From NCBI RefSeq assembly GCF_003626535.1, contig NZ_RBAL01000010.1:124001-188000 (forward strand): DNA of 64,000 bases, written 5' to 3'. Both the position numbers and the translations under genes were made by a program. Source of the stretch: Streptomyces hoynatensis (GTDB lineage Bacteria > Actinomycetota > Actinomycetes > Streptomycetales > Streptomycetaceae). This document shows, piece after piece, positions 27,262-35,115 of this stretch; the stretch's first letter is position 1, and every line of letters begins with the position of its first letter. Below the pieces are notes generated by a model. It was not told where the DNA came from. It searched no databases and saw nothing but the letters and a program-made list of their open reading frames with translations.

Positions 27262-28554
27262 ATGTTCGCCGACCGAATCGACGCAGGGCGGCGGCTGGCC
27301 CGGGAGGTGGCGCACCTCAAGGGCCGGGACGTGGTGGTCCTGGGGCTGCCGCGGGGCGGGGTGCCGGTCGCCGCCGAGGTCGCCAGGGCGCTGGACGCGC
27401 CGCTGGACGTGGCGGTGGTCCGCAAGCTCGGGGCGCCCTTCCAGGCCGAGCTGGCCATGGGCGCGATCGGCGAGGACGGCGCCCGGGTGATCAACGAGGA
27501 CGTGGTGCGCGCCGGCCACATCCGCGAACGGGACATCGCGGAGGTCGAGTCGGCCGAGCGGGAGGAGCTGGCGCGCCGGGCCCGCGCCTACCGCGACGGC
27601 GGGGAGCCGGTCTCGGTGGCGGGCCGGACGGCGGTGATCGTGGACGACGGCATCGCCACCGGCGCCACGGCCCGCGCCGCCTGCCGCTCGGCCAGGGCGC
27701 GCGGCGCAGAACGGGTGGTGCTTGCGGTGGCCGTGGCGCCGCGCGACTGGCAGGCGCGGCTCGGCGGGGACGCCGACGAGTTCCTGTGCCCGGACACCCC
27801 GGCCGACTTCTCGGCCGTCGGCCAGTTCTACCGCGACTTCGAGCAGACCACCGACGCCGAGGTGGTGCGCTGCCTGGAGCGGGGCCACAGCCGGGAGGTC
27901 ACCGTCCCGGCGGGCGAGCTGCGGCTCGGCGGCGAGCTCACCGTGCCCCCGCGGGCCGCGGGCCTGGTGGTCTTCGCCCACGGCAGCGGCAGCAGCAGGC
28001 ACAGCCCGCGCAACCGGTTCGTGGCCGAGTCCCTCAACGCCGCGGGTCTCGGCACGCTGCTCTTCGACCTGCTGACCGAGGAGGAGAGCCTGAACCGGGC
28101 CAACGTCTTCGACGTCGGGCTGCTGGCCGGGCGGCTGACCGAGGCCACCGGCTGGCTCGCCTCACCGGCCGAGGGGGCCCCGGGCCTCGATCCGGGGCTG
28201 CCGGTGGGCTACTTCGGCGCGAGCACCGGGTCGGCGGCGGCGCTGTGGGCGGCGGCCGAGCCGGGCAGCCGGGTCGCGGCGGTGGTCTCCCGCGGCGGCC
28301 GCCCCGACCTGGCCGGGCCGCGGCTGGCCACGCTGAAGGCGCCGACGCTGCTCGTCGTGGGCGGCGCCGACCTCCAGGTCCTGGAGCTGAACCGGGCCGC
28401 GCGGCGCTCCCTGCGCTGCCCCAACGAGCTGCGCGAAGTCCCGGGCGCGAGCCACCTCTTCGAGGAGCCGGGGGCCCTGTCCACGGTGGCCGAGCTGGCC
28501 CGCGACTGGTTCGTGCGGCACCTCGCCGGCGAGACGGGCGGCGGCCCCGGCTGA
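27262..28554 (+). CDS. Phosphoribosyltransferase fused to alpha/beta hydrolase
   Basis: 430 aa. Residues 1-215 are a type I phosphoribosyltransferase domain: VLGLPRGGVPVA and the PRPP-binding loop VIVDDGIATGAT (125-136). Residues 220-430 are a dienelactone-hydrolase-like alpha/beta hydrolase: VVFAHGSGSS, nucleophile Ser321 in YFGASTGSAA, acid in VVGGADLQV and His in PGASHLFEE. Such fusions are common in actinobacteria but their substrate is not established. The ATG at 27262 is chosen over earlier in-frame starts because GGAGGTG lies about 10 bases upstream and the domain begins there. It converges on the polX gene with a strong inverted repeat at the junction. The preceding 235 bases are GC-rich with no gene. 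Confidence 0.85.
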   Translation: MFADRIDAGRRLAREVAHLKGRDVVVLGLPRGGVPVAAEVARALDAPLDVAVVRKLGAPFQAELAMGAIGEDGARVINEDVVRAGHIRERDIAEVESAEREELARRARAYRDGGEPVSVAGRTAVIVDDGIATGATARAACRSARARGAERVVLAVAVAPRDWQARLGGDADEFLCPDTPADFSAVGQFYRDFEQTTDAEVVRCLERGHSREVTVPAGELRLGGELTVPPRAAGLVVFAHGSGSSRHSPRNRFVAESLNAAGLGTLLFDLLTEEESLNRANVFDVGLLAGRLTEATGWLASPAEGAPGLDPGLPVGYFGASTGSAAALWAAAEPGSRVAAVVSRGGRPDLAGPRLATLKAPTLLVVGGADLQVLELNRAARRSLRCPNELREVPGASHLFEEPGALSTVAELARDWFVRHLAGETGGGPG

Positions 28555-28616
28555 GGGCGCCCCCCACACGCCGGGCGCGGGCGCGTTCACCGGCCGGGGC
28601 GGCCCGCGTTCACCCG

Positions 28617-28648
28617 CCGCCCCGGCCGGGGTTCACCGGCCGGGGCGG
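28617..28648. terminator. Perfect 13-bp inverted repeat with the polX stop codon in its loop
   Basis: CCGCCCCGGCCGG (28617-28629) and CCGGCCGGGGCGG (28636-28648) pair perfectly around a 6-base loop. The loop on the minus strand reads TGAACC and includes the polX stop codon (28633-28635). Likely bidirectional terminator for the convergent pair. A related GTTCACCGGCCGGGGCGG copy lies at 28585-28602. Confidence 0.65.
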
Positions 28649-30375
28649 CCGGGCGCGCGCAGGAAGCGCCGGAGCCTGCCCAGCGGCCAGGCGTTGATCA
28701 CGTCCTCCTTGGTCAGCCATCCGCGCTGGGCGGTGCCCACCCCGTAGCGGGTGTGGCCGAGTTCGCCCACGGTGTGGGCGTCGCTGTCGATGGCGAACTT
28801 CACCCCCTGCCGCCTGGCCAGCAGGATGTGCTCGTCCTTGAGGTCGAGGCGGTTCGGGTGCGCGTTGATCTCCATGGCGGTGCCGGTGCGGGCGCACGCG
28901 GCGAAGACGGCCTCCAGGTCCACGTCGATCGGCGCCCGCTGCCCGATCTTCCGGGTGGTGGGGTGCCCGATGATGTTGACGTAGGGGTTCTCGCAGGCCC
29001 GGATCAGCCGCCGCGTCTGGGCCTTGCGGTCGAGCCCGAAGTGGGAGTGCACCGAGGCGACGCACAGGTCGAAGCCGGCCAGGAAGTCCCCTGGCCAGTC
29101 CACCTCGCCCTCGGGGCCGATGTTCAGCTCCGTGCCGTGCAGCAGCCGCGGGCGCCGCCCCTGGCGCTCGGCGAGGCGGCGCAACTCCTCGCGCTGGGCG
29201 AGGATCTTCTCCCGCGTCATCTGCTGCATGTACAGCTCGGGCGCGTGGTCGGTGATCGCGAAGTAGGCGTAGCCGCGCGCGGCGGCCTCGGCCACCATCT
29301 CCGCCGCCGAGGCCAGGCCGTCCGTCAGGTCGGTGTGGGTGTGCAGGTCTCCGCGCAGGTCCCGCTCGGTGACCAGCTCGGGCAGCTCCCCGTTCAGCGC
29401 GGCGGCCACCTCGCCGCGGTCCTCGCGCAGGGCCGGGGCGATCCACGGCAGGCCGAGGCGCCGGTAGACCTCCTCCTCGGTCCGCGCGGCGAGCTTCCGG
29501 CCGCCCTTCGCCTCGAACAGGCCGTACTCGGACAGCTTCAGTCCCTTGCGCACGGCGATCTCGCGGACCCTGATGTTGTGCGCCTGGGAGCCGGTGAAGT
29601 ACAGCATTCCCGCGCCCCAGGAGTCGGGCGGCAGCACCCGCAGGTCGAGTTGCAGGCCGCGGGCGTTGCGGATCGAGGTCTTCTTCCGGCCGCTCATCAC
29701 CACCTCGGCGGCCTGCGGCAGGCCGGTGAACGCCGCCATGATCCGCTCGGCCTCCTCCTCGGGCGCGGCGGCCAGGACGTCGATGTCGCCGATCGTCTCC
29801 CGCATCCGGCGCACCGAGCCGGCGTAGGCGCACCGCTTGAGGCCGGTCGCCTCCCGCAGCCCGGCCACCACGTCCTCGGCGATGCCGACGGCCGTGCCCA
29901 GCAGGATGCGGCCGTGCGCCTGCCGCATCAGCTCGACGCCGTGCAGGATGTTCTCCCGGGACTTGGGGCCGAAGCCCTTCAGGCCGCCGAGCCGGTCCTC
30001 GTGCACCGCGCTCACCAGCTCGTCCACCGAGGCGATGCCGAGATCCCGGTACAGCGCGAGCGCCTTCTTGGGCCCGAGCGTGGGGATCGACATCAGCTCC
30101 CGGACGCCGCCGGGAATCTCCCGCCTGGTCTCCTCCAGGGCCGCGACGTGCCCGGTGCGCAGGTACTCCTCGACCTTGTCCGCGATGGACTTGCCCACCC
30201 CCGAGATGTCGCGCAGCTCCTTGGTGCCGAGCCGCGACACGTCCCCGGGGTGGCCGCCGATGGCGCGCGCGGCCCGCTCGTAGGCGCGCTGCTTGAACGC
30301 GTCTCCGCCGGTGATGGCGATGAGGTCGGCGTACTCCCGGAGCAGCGCCTCGACCTCCTCGTTCGGCCGGGCCAT
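28633..30375 (-). CDS. polX: PolX: family X DNA polymerase with PHP 3'-5' exonuclease
   Basis: 580 aa, the standard length for bacterial PolX. Order: lyase-like helix-hairpin-helix region (SGVGKSIADKVEEYL, LGPKKALALY, LKGFGPKSRENIL), family X nucleotidyltransferase with carboxylates in GSVRRMRETIGDIDVL and LDLRVL, and C-terminal PHP domain with metal ligands in DLHTHTDLTDG, ITDHAP, SVHSHFG and IDSDAHT. It fills short gaps in base-excision and end-joining repair, with exonuclease trimming. ATG at 30375 gives the expected MARPNEEVEALLREYADL beginning. It stands alone, divergent from the M50 protease gene and converging on the phosphoribosyltransferase fusion. Confidence 0.93.
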   Translation of the reverse strand: MARPNEEVEALLREYADLIAITGGDAFKQRAYERAARAIGGHPGDVSRLGTKELRDISGVGKSIADKVEEYLRTGHVAALEETRREIPGGVRELMSIPTLGPKKALALYRDLGIASVDELVSAVHEDRLGGLKGFGPKSRENILHGVELMRQAHGRILLGTAVGIAEDVVAGLREATGLKRCAYAGSVRRMRETIGDIDVLAAAPEEEAERIMAAFTGLPQAAEVVMSGRKKTSIRNARGLQLDLRVLPPDSWGAGMLYFTGSQAHNIRVREIAVRKGLKLSEYGLFEAKGGRKLAARTEEEVYRRLGLPWIAPALREDRGEVAAALNGELPELVTERDLRGDLHTHTDLTDGLASAAEMVAEAAARGYAYFAITDHAPELYMQQMTREKILAQREELRRLAERQGRRPRLLHGTELNIGPEGEVDWPGDFLAGFDLCVASVHSHFGLDRKAQTRRLIRACENPYVNIIGHPTTRKIGQRAPIDVDLEAVFAACARTGTAMEINAHPNRLDLKDEHILLARRQGVKFAIDSDAHTVGELGHTRYGVGTAQRGWLTKEDVINAWPLGRLRRFLRAPGRPGR

Positions 30376-30581
30376 GTGGCCAGTCTAGGAAGGGCCGCGG
30401 GGATCGGCACGGCGAGGAACGGCCCCGCACGGGGCCCCCGGCCGGCCGTTCCCGCCCACCCGCCCGGCCGGAATGGCCGCCGCCCGGCGCGGGTACCCGG
30501 GCCCGGCCGGAGCGGGCCGGGTGCGGGGCCCGGCGGGGAGAACCCGAGGGGCCGGAAGGGGACGACTCAAGGAGGCGGCGC

Positions 30582-31712
30582 GTGCTGACGACCTTCCCGC
30601 TCGGCCGGATCGCGGGCATCAGGATCGGGGTGAACTGGAGCGTCCTGGTGATCTTCGCGGTGATCGCCTTCGGCCTGGCCGCCGGCCGGCTCCCCGACCT
30701 CTACCCGGGCCGCTCCTGGGTGCTGTACACCCTGGTGGGCCTGGCGACCGCCCTCGTCTTCTTCGCCTCCCTGCTCGCCCACGAGGTCGCCCACGCCCTG
30801 GTGGCCAGGCGCAACGGCGTCGGGGTGGACTCGATCGTGCTGTGGCTGCTCGGCGGGGCCACCCAGCTGCGCGGGGAGGCCCCGCGCCCCGCCGCCGAGC
30901 TGCGGATCTCCGGGGTCGGGCCGCTGGTGAGCCTGGTGCTCGGCGGCCTGTTCGTGCTGCTGACCTGGCTGCTCGACCTGGCCTCCGCGGCCGGTCCGAT
31001 CGTGGAGGCCGCCGCCTGGCTGGCCCTGATCAACCTGCTGCTCGCGGCGTTCAACGTCATCCCCGCCGCCCCCCTGGACGGGGGCAGGATGCTGCGCTCC
31101 CTGCTGTGGTGGCGCACCGGGGACCGGCTGCGGGCGGCGCTCGGGGCCTCGCTGGCCGGCCGGGTCTTCGGCTGGCTGCTGCTGGCGCTCGGCATCTTCT
31201 GGTTCCTGTGGACGGCGGCGCTCGGCGCCCTCTGGCTGGCGCTGATCGGCTGGTTCCTCGCGCTGGCCGCCACCGACGAGGCCCGGCAGGCGCGGGTGCG
31301 GCAGACGCTGGGCGGGGTGGTGGTGCGCCAGACCATGACCCCCGACCCGGTCACCGTGCCCACCGGGCTCACCGTGGACCGCTTCCTCGCGGAACGCGGC
31401 TTCGCCTACCGGCACTCGGCCTTCCCCGTCACCGGGAACGGCGGGCGGGCGGTCGGCCTGCTGACCCGCGCCCGGGCGGACGGCGTGCGCGCCGAGCGGC
31501 AGCCGGACACCACGGTCGGCGAGGTGATGCTGCCGCTGGCCGAGGCGCGGGTCACCGGCCCCGACGAGCGGCTCTCCGACGTGCTGCCCGGGCTCGAGGC
31601 GCGCCCCGAGCGGCGGCTGCTGGTCCTGGAGGACCGCCGGGTGATCGGCATCGTCTCCCCCGCCGACATCAACCGCACCCTGGAGGCGATGGCCCCTGGC
31701 CCCGGCTCGTGA
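30582..31712 (+). CDS. Site-2-type M50 membrane metalloprotease with CBS domains
   Basis: 376 aa. Membrane zinc protease: SLLAHEVAH places HEVAH at residues 67-71 in a transmembrane helix, and the third ligand is in PAAPLDGGRM (Asp166). About six hydrophobic helices precede residue 240. The cytosolic C-terminus (about 245-370) has a pair of CBS motifs (VRQTMTPDPVTVPTGLTV, VGEVMLPL..ARV and RRVIGIVSPADI), which usually bind adenine nucleotides. Homologues such as mycobacterial Rv2625c-type proteins are studied little. The GTG at 30582 has a perfect AAGGAGG seven bases upstream. It is divergent from polX and followed by a converging NTF2-like gene. Confidence 0.88.
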   Translation: MLTTFPLGRIAGIRIGVNWSVLVIFAVIAFGLAAGRLPDLYPGRSWVLYTLVGLATALVFFASLLAHEVAHALVARRNGVGVDSIVLWLLGGATQLRGEAPRPAAELRISGVGPLVSLVLGGLFVLLTWLLDLASAAGPIVEAAAWLALINLLLAAFNVIPAAPLDGGRMLRSLLWWRTGDRLRAALGASLAGRVFGWLLLALGIFWFLWTAALGALWLALIGWFLALAATDEARQARVRQTLGGVVVRQTMTPDPVTVPTGLTVDRFLAERGFAYRHSAFPVTGNGGRAVGLLTRARADGVRAERQPDTTVGEVMLPLAEARVTGPDERLSDVLPGLEARPERRLLVLEDRRVIGIVSPADINRTLEAMAPGPGS

Positions 31713-31783
31713 GGGTTCCCTTCACCTCCTGAAGATCCCCCTCACCTCCTGAAGGCTGCTCACGCCGGCGCGCCGCGGGTGCC

Positions 31784-32197
31784 TCACGCCCCGCCCCGCG
31801 CCGCGGCGACGGCGGTGACATCCATGTAGTCCCGCACGTGCGTCAGCAGCCCGTCCCCGCCCACCCGGAGCACCAGCAGCCCCGGCACCTCGGCGGCCGG
31901 GGACTCCCCGGGGCCCGCGCTGACCACCTGTTCCACGACGATCACCTCCGGGTCCGCGGTCTCGTGGACCGCGACCTCCCTGATCCCGAAGGCCCGCACC
32001 GGCCCGCTCCACATGCCGCGGTACCCCTCGCGCACCGCCTCGCGGCCCACGAAGCCGGCCGGCGCGCCGGGGAAGCGGAAGGGGAACTCGTGCACGGCGT
32101 CCTCGGCGTACAACTCGGCCAGGGCGTCGGCCGAGCCGTCGAGCATCGCGCGCCGATAGCGGGCGAGCACCTCGCGGGGCCGGCTGATTCCGGACAT
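31784..32197 (-). CDS. SnoaL/NTF2-like protein
   Basis: 137 aa, single cone-shaped alpha+beta barrel of the NTF2-like superfamily: REVLARYRRAMLDGSADALAELYAEDAVHEFPF and the C-terminal strand LRVGGDGLLTHVRDYMDV are characteristic. Members bind or isomerise small hydrophobic molecules, or are limonene-epoxide-hydrolase-like; no catalytic set can be fixed. ATG at 32197 has AGGGAG upstream on the minus strand. It is divergent from a TetR gene with a triple CTCAACG operator-like region between, so it is probably the repressed target. Confidence 0.8.
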   Translation of the reverse strand: MSGISRPREVLARYRRAMLDGSADALAELYAEDAVHEFPFRFPGAPAGFVGREAVREGYRGMWSGPVRAFGIREVAVHETADPEVIVVEQVVSAGPGESPAAEVPGLLVLRVGGDGLLTHVRDYMDVTAVAAARGGA

Positions 32198-32215
32198 GGC
32201 ACTCCCTTCGATTTT

Positions 32216-32280
32216 GCTCAACGCTCGTTGAGCCAGTTCGCTCAACGAGTGTAGAGCAATCTTCGCCCGCCCACTCAACG
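32216..32280. promoter_or_regulatory. Perfect palindrome and CTCAACG repeats: candidate TetR operator
   Basis: GCTCAACG-CT-CGTTGAGC (32216-32233) is a perfect palindrome. CTCAACG recurs in direct orientation at 32217, 32241 and 32274. The cluster fills the 122-base spacer of the divergent NTF2-like and TetR genes and is AT-richer than its surroundings. Confidence 0.65.
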
Positions 32281-32319
32281 GCCGTGGAGCGAACGGGCGG
32301 GCGGGTACAGTCGTCACCG

Positions 32320-32931
32320 ATGACCGAGCAGCCGGCACCCCGGGCCGAAGGCGCCGCCGAGGCGCCCGGCCTCTCGCGCGCGCAGCGGCGGCTCCGCTCG
32401 GAGCGGCGCATCCTGGAGGCCGCCAGGGAGCTGTTCGCCCGCCAGGGCTTCGAGCGCACGACGATCCGCGCCGTCGCGGCGGCGGCCGGGGTCGACCCGG
32501 CCCTGGTCATGCAGCACTTCGGTTCGAAACAGGGGCTGTTCACCCAGGCCGTCCGGGTCGCCGTCCCCGAGAGCCCGGCCGCGCAGGCCCGGGACCAGGA
32601 GCAGGTGGTGGACGCCCTCCTCGGCTCGCTCGGCCTGAAGCTGGACGGGCTCCCGGCCTCCTCGCTCGCGATGATGCGCTCGATGCTCACCCACCCCGAG
32701 GCCGCCGCCCACGCGCGCGAGGTGCTGGAGGCGCAGATCTCCGGCCTCGCCGAGGCCACCGCCGGGCCCGAGGCCCGCGCCAGGGCCGCCCTGCTGATGT
32801 CGATCACCGTCGGCGTCGCCGTCTGCCACCAGCTGCTCGCCCTCGACTCGCTGCGCGGCACGCCGCAGGACCGGCTGGCCGCCCTGCTGCGGCCCGCGCT
32901 GCGCGCCCTCCTCGACGAGGACCCAGGCTGA
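32320..32931 (+). CDS. TetR-family regulator
   Basis: 203 aa. HTH region: RRILEAARELFARQGFERTTIRAVAAAAGVDPALVMQHFGSKQGLF (about 27-72), typical of TetR proteins, followed by an all-helical ligand-binding domain with LLMSITVGVAVCHQLLAL near the C-terminus. The ATG at 32320 is preferred over an in-frame ATG 12 codons upstream because the latter would run through the operator side of the spacer. It is divergent from the NTF2-like gene and likely represses both that gene and itself through the CTCAACG palindrome. Confidence 0.87.
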   Translation: MTEQPAPRAEGAAEAPGLSRAQRRLRSERRILEAARELFARQGFERTTIRAVAAAAGVDPALVMQHFGSKQGLFTQAVRVAVPESPAAQARDQEQVVDALLGSLGLKLDGLPASSLAMMRSMLTHPEAAAHAREVLEAQISGLAEATAGPEARARAALLMSITVGVAVCHQLLALDSLRGTPQDRLAALLRPALRALLDEDPG

Positions 32932-33060
32932 GGCCTCCCCGCCCCGGGCCGAGGCTCCGGAGACCCCGGCCCCACCCGCGCAACGGCCGCTCGCCCGCGG
33001 CCCGTTGCCCGCGGCGGCCGGAGCCACGTCCCACTCCGCGGAGTCACGAAGGGTGACAGG

Positions 33061-33088
33061 TTGCGGGGCCATTCGGGTGCACCTACGC
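33061..33088 (+). promoter_or_regulatory. Candidate vegetative promoter for the SH3-like secreted protein
   Basis: TTGCGG (33061-33066) and TACGCT (33083-33088) are 16 bases apart and end 31 bases before the ATG at 33120, a fair match to the main sigma-factor consensus. Confidence 0.4.
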
Positions 33089-33119
33089 TGAAATCGACTG
33101 CGGAGAGTGAGGAGGCGTG

Positions 33120-33458
33120 ATGTCCCGATCTCTGCTCGGCAGCCAGCTGTCGATGTGTGTCGCGGTGGGCGCGATGGTGATGGCCGCCGTCAGCGGCCCC
33201 ACCGACGAGCGGCCCGAGGCCCCCGCCGACGGGGCGAGCGAGCCGGGCCGCGTCGTCGCGGCGCACGGCGCCGACCTGCGCGAGGCCCCCGCCCCCGGCT
33301 CCCCCGCCCTGGACACGGCGGCCCCCGACTCCTCGCTCACGGTGATCTGCTCCGCCGAGGGCGGTGGCGGCAGCAGGTGGTACCTGGTCCACACCGACAC
33401 CTACGCCTGGGCCGCGGCCGGCGCCGTCGCCCCGGACACCCGGCCCCCCGCCTGCTGA
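33120..33458 (+). CDS. Small exported SH3-like protein
   Basis: 112 aa. An N-terminal hydrophobic segment (LSMCVAVGAMVMAAVSG, residues 9-26) is probably a signal peptide or anchor; a Pro/Asp/Ala linker follows. The rest (about 45-105) resembles a single bacterial SH3 domain: ADLREAPAPGS, SSLTVICSAEG, RWYLVHTDTYAWAAAGAV. Two Cys residues (in VIC and the final residue) could form a disulfide. SH3-like domains in exported proteins often bind wall peptides. The ATG at 33120 follows GAGGAGG; a GTG one codon earlier is in frame. No partner gene is obvious. About 260 bases after its stop hold nothing I recognise. Confidence 0.7.
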   Translation: MSRSLLGSQLSMCVAVGAMVMAAVSGPTDERPEAPADGASEPGRVVAAHGADLREAPAPGSPALDTAAPDSSLTVICSAEGGGGSRWYLVHTDTYAWAAAGAVAPDTRPPAC

Positions 33459-33718
33459 CCCGGCCCCCGTCCGGCCCGCCCGGCGACCGCGGCCCCGTGG
33501 CCCCGTGCCACCCGCCGGTTCTCGCCAATTCCCGGCGCGGCCCGCCGCCGTGGCCGGTCCGCTCCGGTCACGGCCGCGTTCAGGAAACGACGCGTTCGGC
33601 CACCTCCGGTAAAGAGACGGCATTCTTTCGCCCGCCCTCGTCCGACAATCGCATCACGCTGAGCGTCGCGTCCGCTACCCTCCATGAGGACGCCTCATCC
33701 GCCCCGAGGGATGCGCCC

Positions 33719-33976
33719 GTGACCGACCGCCTCACCTACCGCCTCAAGTACGACGCGGCGGCGCAGGCCGTGCACGACGCCCTGCCAGGGCCGGTGAGCG
33801 AGCTGCTGACCAGGGGAATGGCCGCCGCCTGCGAGGACCCGCTGCGCGCCACCGAGCCCTACGGGCACGAGGACCCGGTGATGCGGATGGTGGTCACCGA
33901 GCGGGCCTTCGCCGTCGTCCTGGCGGGGCACCGGCTGCGCACCATCACCGTGCTGCACATCAGCCACCTCGACTGA
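33719..33976 (+). CDS. Small conserved-looking protein, weak RelE/ParE-like pattern
   Basis: 85 aa. Begins VTDRLTYRLKYDAAAQAVHDALPG and ends with two strands (MRMVVTERAFAVVLAGHRLRTITVLHISHLD), an arrangement like RelE/ParE-fold proteins, but the usual catalytic residues are not obvious and no antitoxin-like gene is adjacent, so a toxin role is not claimed. The start is GTG at 33719 with GAGGG about nine bases upstream. It is probably the first gene of a short run with the TetR gene 32 bases downstream. Function unknown. Confidence 0.65.
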   Translation: MTDRLTYRLKYDAAAQAVHDALPGPVSELLTRGMAAACEDPLRATEPYGHEDPVMRMVVTERAFAVVLAGHRLRTITVLHISHLD

Positions 33977-34008
33977 CCGGCGCCGCCCCGCCCGTTACGC
34001 TTCGGCAC

Positions 34009-34746
34009 ATGAACGGCCGCCCCCCACCCCCGAGTCCGCCGTACCGCAGGCTGAGCGTCGAGGAGCGCCGCCGCCAGATCATCGCCGCCGCGCAGGGGCT
34101 GTTCGCCAGGAACGCGCCCGAGGACGTCTCCCTGGAGGACGTGGCGGCCGCCGCGGGCGTCTCGCGGCCGCTGGTCTACCGCTACTTCCCCGGCGGCAAG
34201 CAGCAGTTGTACGAGGCCGCGCTGAGCGCCGCGGCCGAGCGCCTTGAGCGCTGCTTCGAGATCCCGGAGCGCGGCCCGCTCAGCGCGCGCATGGCCGAGG
34301 TCCTCGACCGGTACCTGGCCTTCGTCGACCAGCACGCGGAGGGCTTCACCGCCCTCCTCAAGGGCGGCAGCGTCGTCGAGACCTCCCGCACCACCGCCAC
34401 CGTGGACCGGGTCCGCCGGGTCGCCGCCGACCACGTGCTGCGCCACCTGCGGCAGCCCTCGCCCAGCCCCTGGCTGCTGCTGACGGTGCGCACCTGGCTC
34501 TCGGTCGTCGAGGCGGCCTCGCTGATCTGGCTCGACGAGGGCAGGCAGTGGCCGCCCGACAGGCTGCGCGACTGGCTGCTCGACCAGCTCATGGGCGACC
34601 TGGTGGTCACCGCGGGACGCGACCGCCCGACGGCCAGGATGCTGCGCCCCGTCAACGCGCTGGAACCGCGCGGCGGGCGGCGCGACCGGCTGATCGGCCG
34701 CACCCTCGCCCTGTTCGTCACCTGGAGGTTGCGGCCCCGTGCGTAG
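34009..34746 (+). CDS. TetR-family regulator
   Basis: 245 aa. [51 protein letters not shown] (about 20-68). The C-terminal domain begins [17 protein letters not shown] and is helical, with a basic end. It lies 32 bases after the 85-aa protein and overlaps the following 80-aa gene by eight bases, so the three are likely one transcript. With no divergent neighbour, its target is not evident. ATG at 34009; no clear ribosome site is visible, consistent with reading from upstream translation or a leaderless start. Confidence 0.85.
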   Translation: MNGRPPPPSPPYRRLSVEERRRQIIAAAQGLFARNAPEDVSLEDVAAAAGVSRPLVYRYFPGGKQQLYEAALSAAAERLERCFEIPERGPLSARMAEVLDRYLAFVDQHAEGFTALLKGGSVVETSRTTATVDRVRRVAADHVLRHLRQPSPSPWLLLTVRTWLSVVEAASLIWLDEGRQWPPDRLRDWLLDQLMGDLVVTAGRDRPTARMLRPVNALEPRGGRRDRLIGRTLALFVTWRLRPRA

Positions 34747-34981
34747 CGAACCGACCCCCTTCGTCGGCGGGCCGCTGGACGGCAGGGTGCTCCCGGTGCT
34801 CGTCGGCCCCACCGGCAGGCCGCCGCGCGTCTACCGGGTGCCGGTGCCCGCCACCGCCGACGCGCCCGCCACCGTGCACGTCTACCGCCTGGAGCCGGCC
34901 GGCCGCACGCCCCGGCTCCGGCTGCCCCGCGGCTGGACCTACGTCTACGACCCCGGCGAGCAGCCCGCGCCCCCCGCCTAA
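34739..34981 (+). CDS. Small conserved-looking protein downstream of TetR
   Basis: 80 aa. Begins with the [11 protein letters not shown] segment found in many small Streptomyces proteins of unknown function, followed by [10 protein letters not shown] and a Tyr/Asp-Pro C-terminal end (WTYVYDPGE). Mostly beta by appearance. The GTG start at 34739 overlaps the TetR stop (TAG 34744-34746), so the genes are translationally coupled. No signal peptide, metal site or catalytic motif is seen. Confidence 0.65.
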   Translation: MRSEPTPFVGGPLDGRVLPVLVGPTGRPPRVYRVPVPATADAPATVHVYRLEPAGRTPRLRLPRGWTYVYDPGEQPAPPA

Positions 34982-35056
34982 AGGGCTCTCCCCCCTCCCG
35001 CGCCGGGCCCGGGCCGCCGCCCCCCGTTCGGACGCGCCCGGCGTGCGCCCCGCCCG

Positions 35057-35098
35057 GTTCCGTGCACACGATCACACGATCGCCGATCCGCACGGAAC
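35057..35098 (+). promoter_or_regulatory. Leader inverted repeat before the NlpC/P60-like gene
   Basis: GTTCCGTGC (35057-35065) and GCACGGAAC (35090-35098) are perfect 9-bp arms around a 24-base loop carrying two tandem ACACGATC-type repeats. It ends two bases before the AGGAGG ribosome site at 35101, so folding could affect translation; alternatively it is an operator. Confidence 0.5.
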
Positions 35099-35115
35099 GC
35101 AGGAGGAACGCCCGC

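Noticed and set aside
33719-33976. RelE/ParE toxin of a toxin-antitoxin pair
   Set aside because: Only the general strand order is similar; no catalytic residues are clear and no antitoxin-like gene lies beside it.
34982-35115. Cyclic-di-AMP (ydaO) riboswitch before the NlpC/P60-like gene
   Set aside because: Gene type and position are suggestive, but the spacer is only 134 bases and lacks the conserved ydaO core; only a simple inverted repeat is present.
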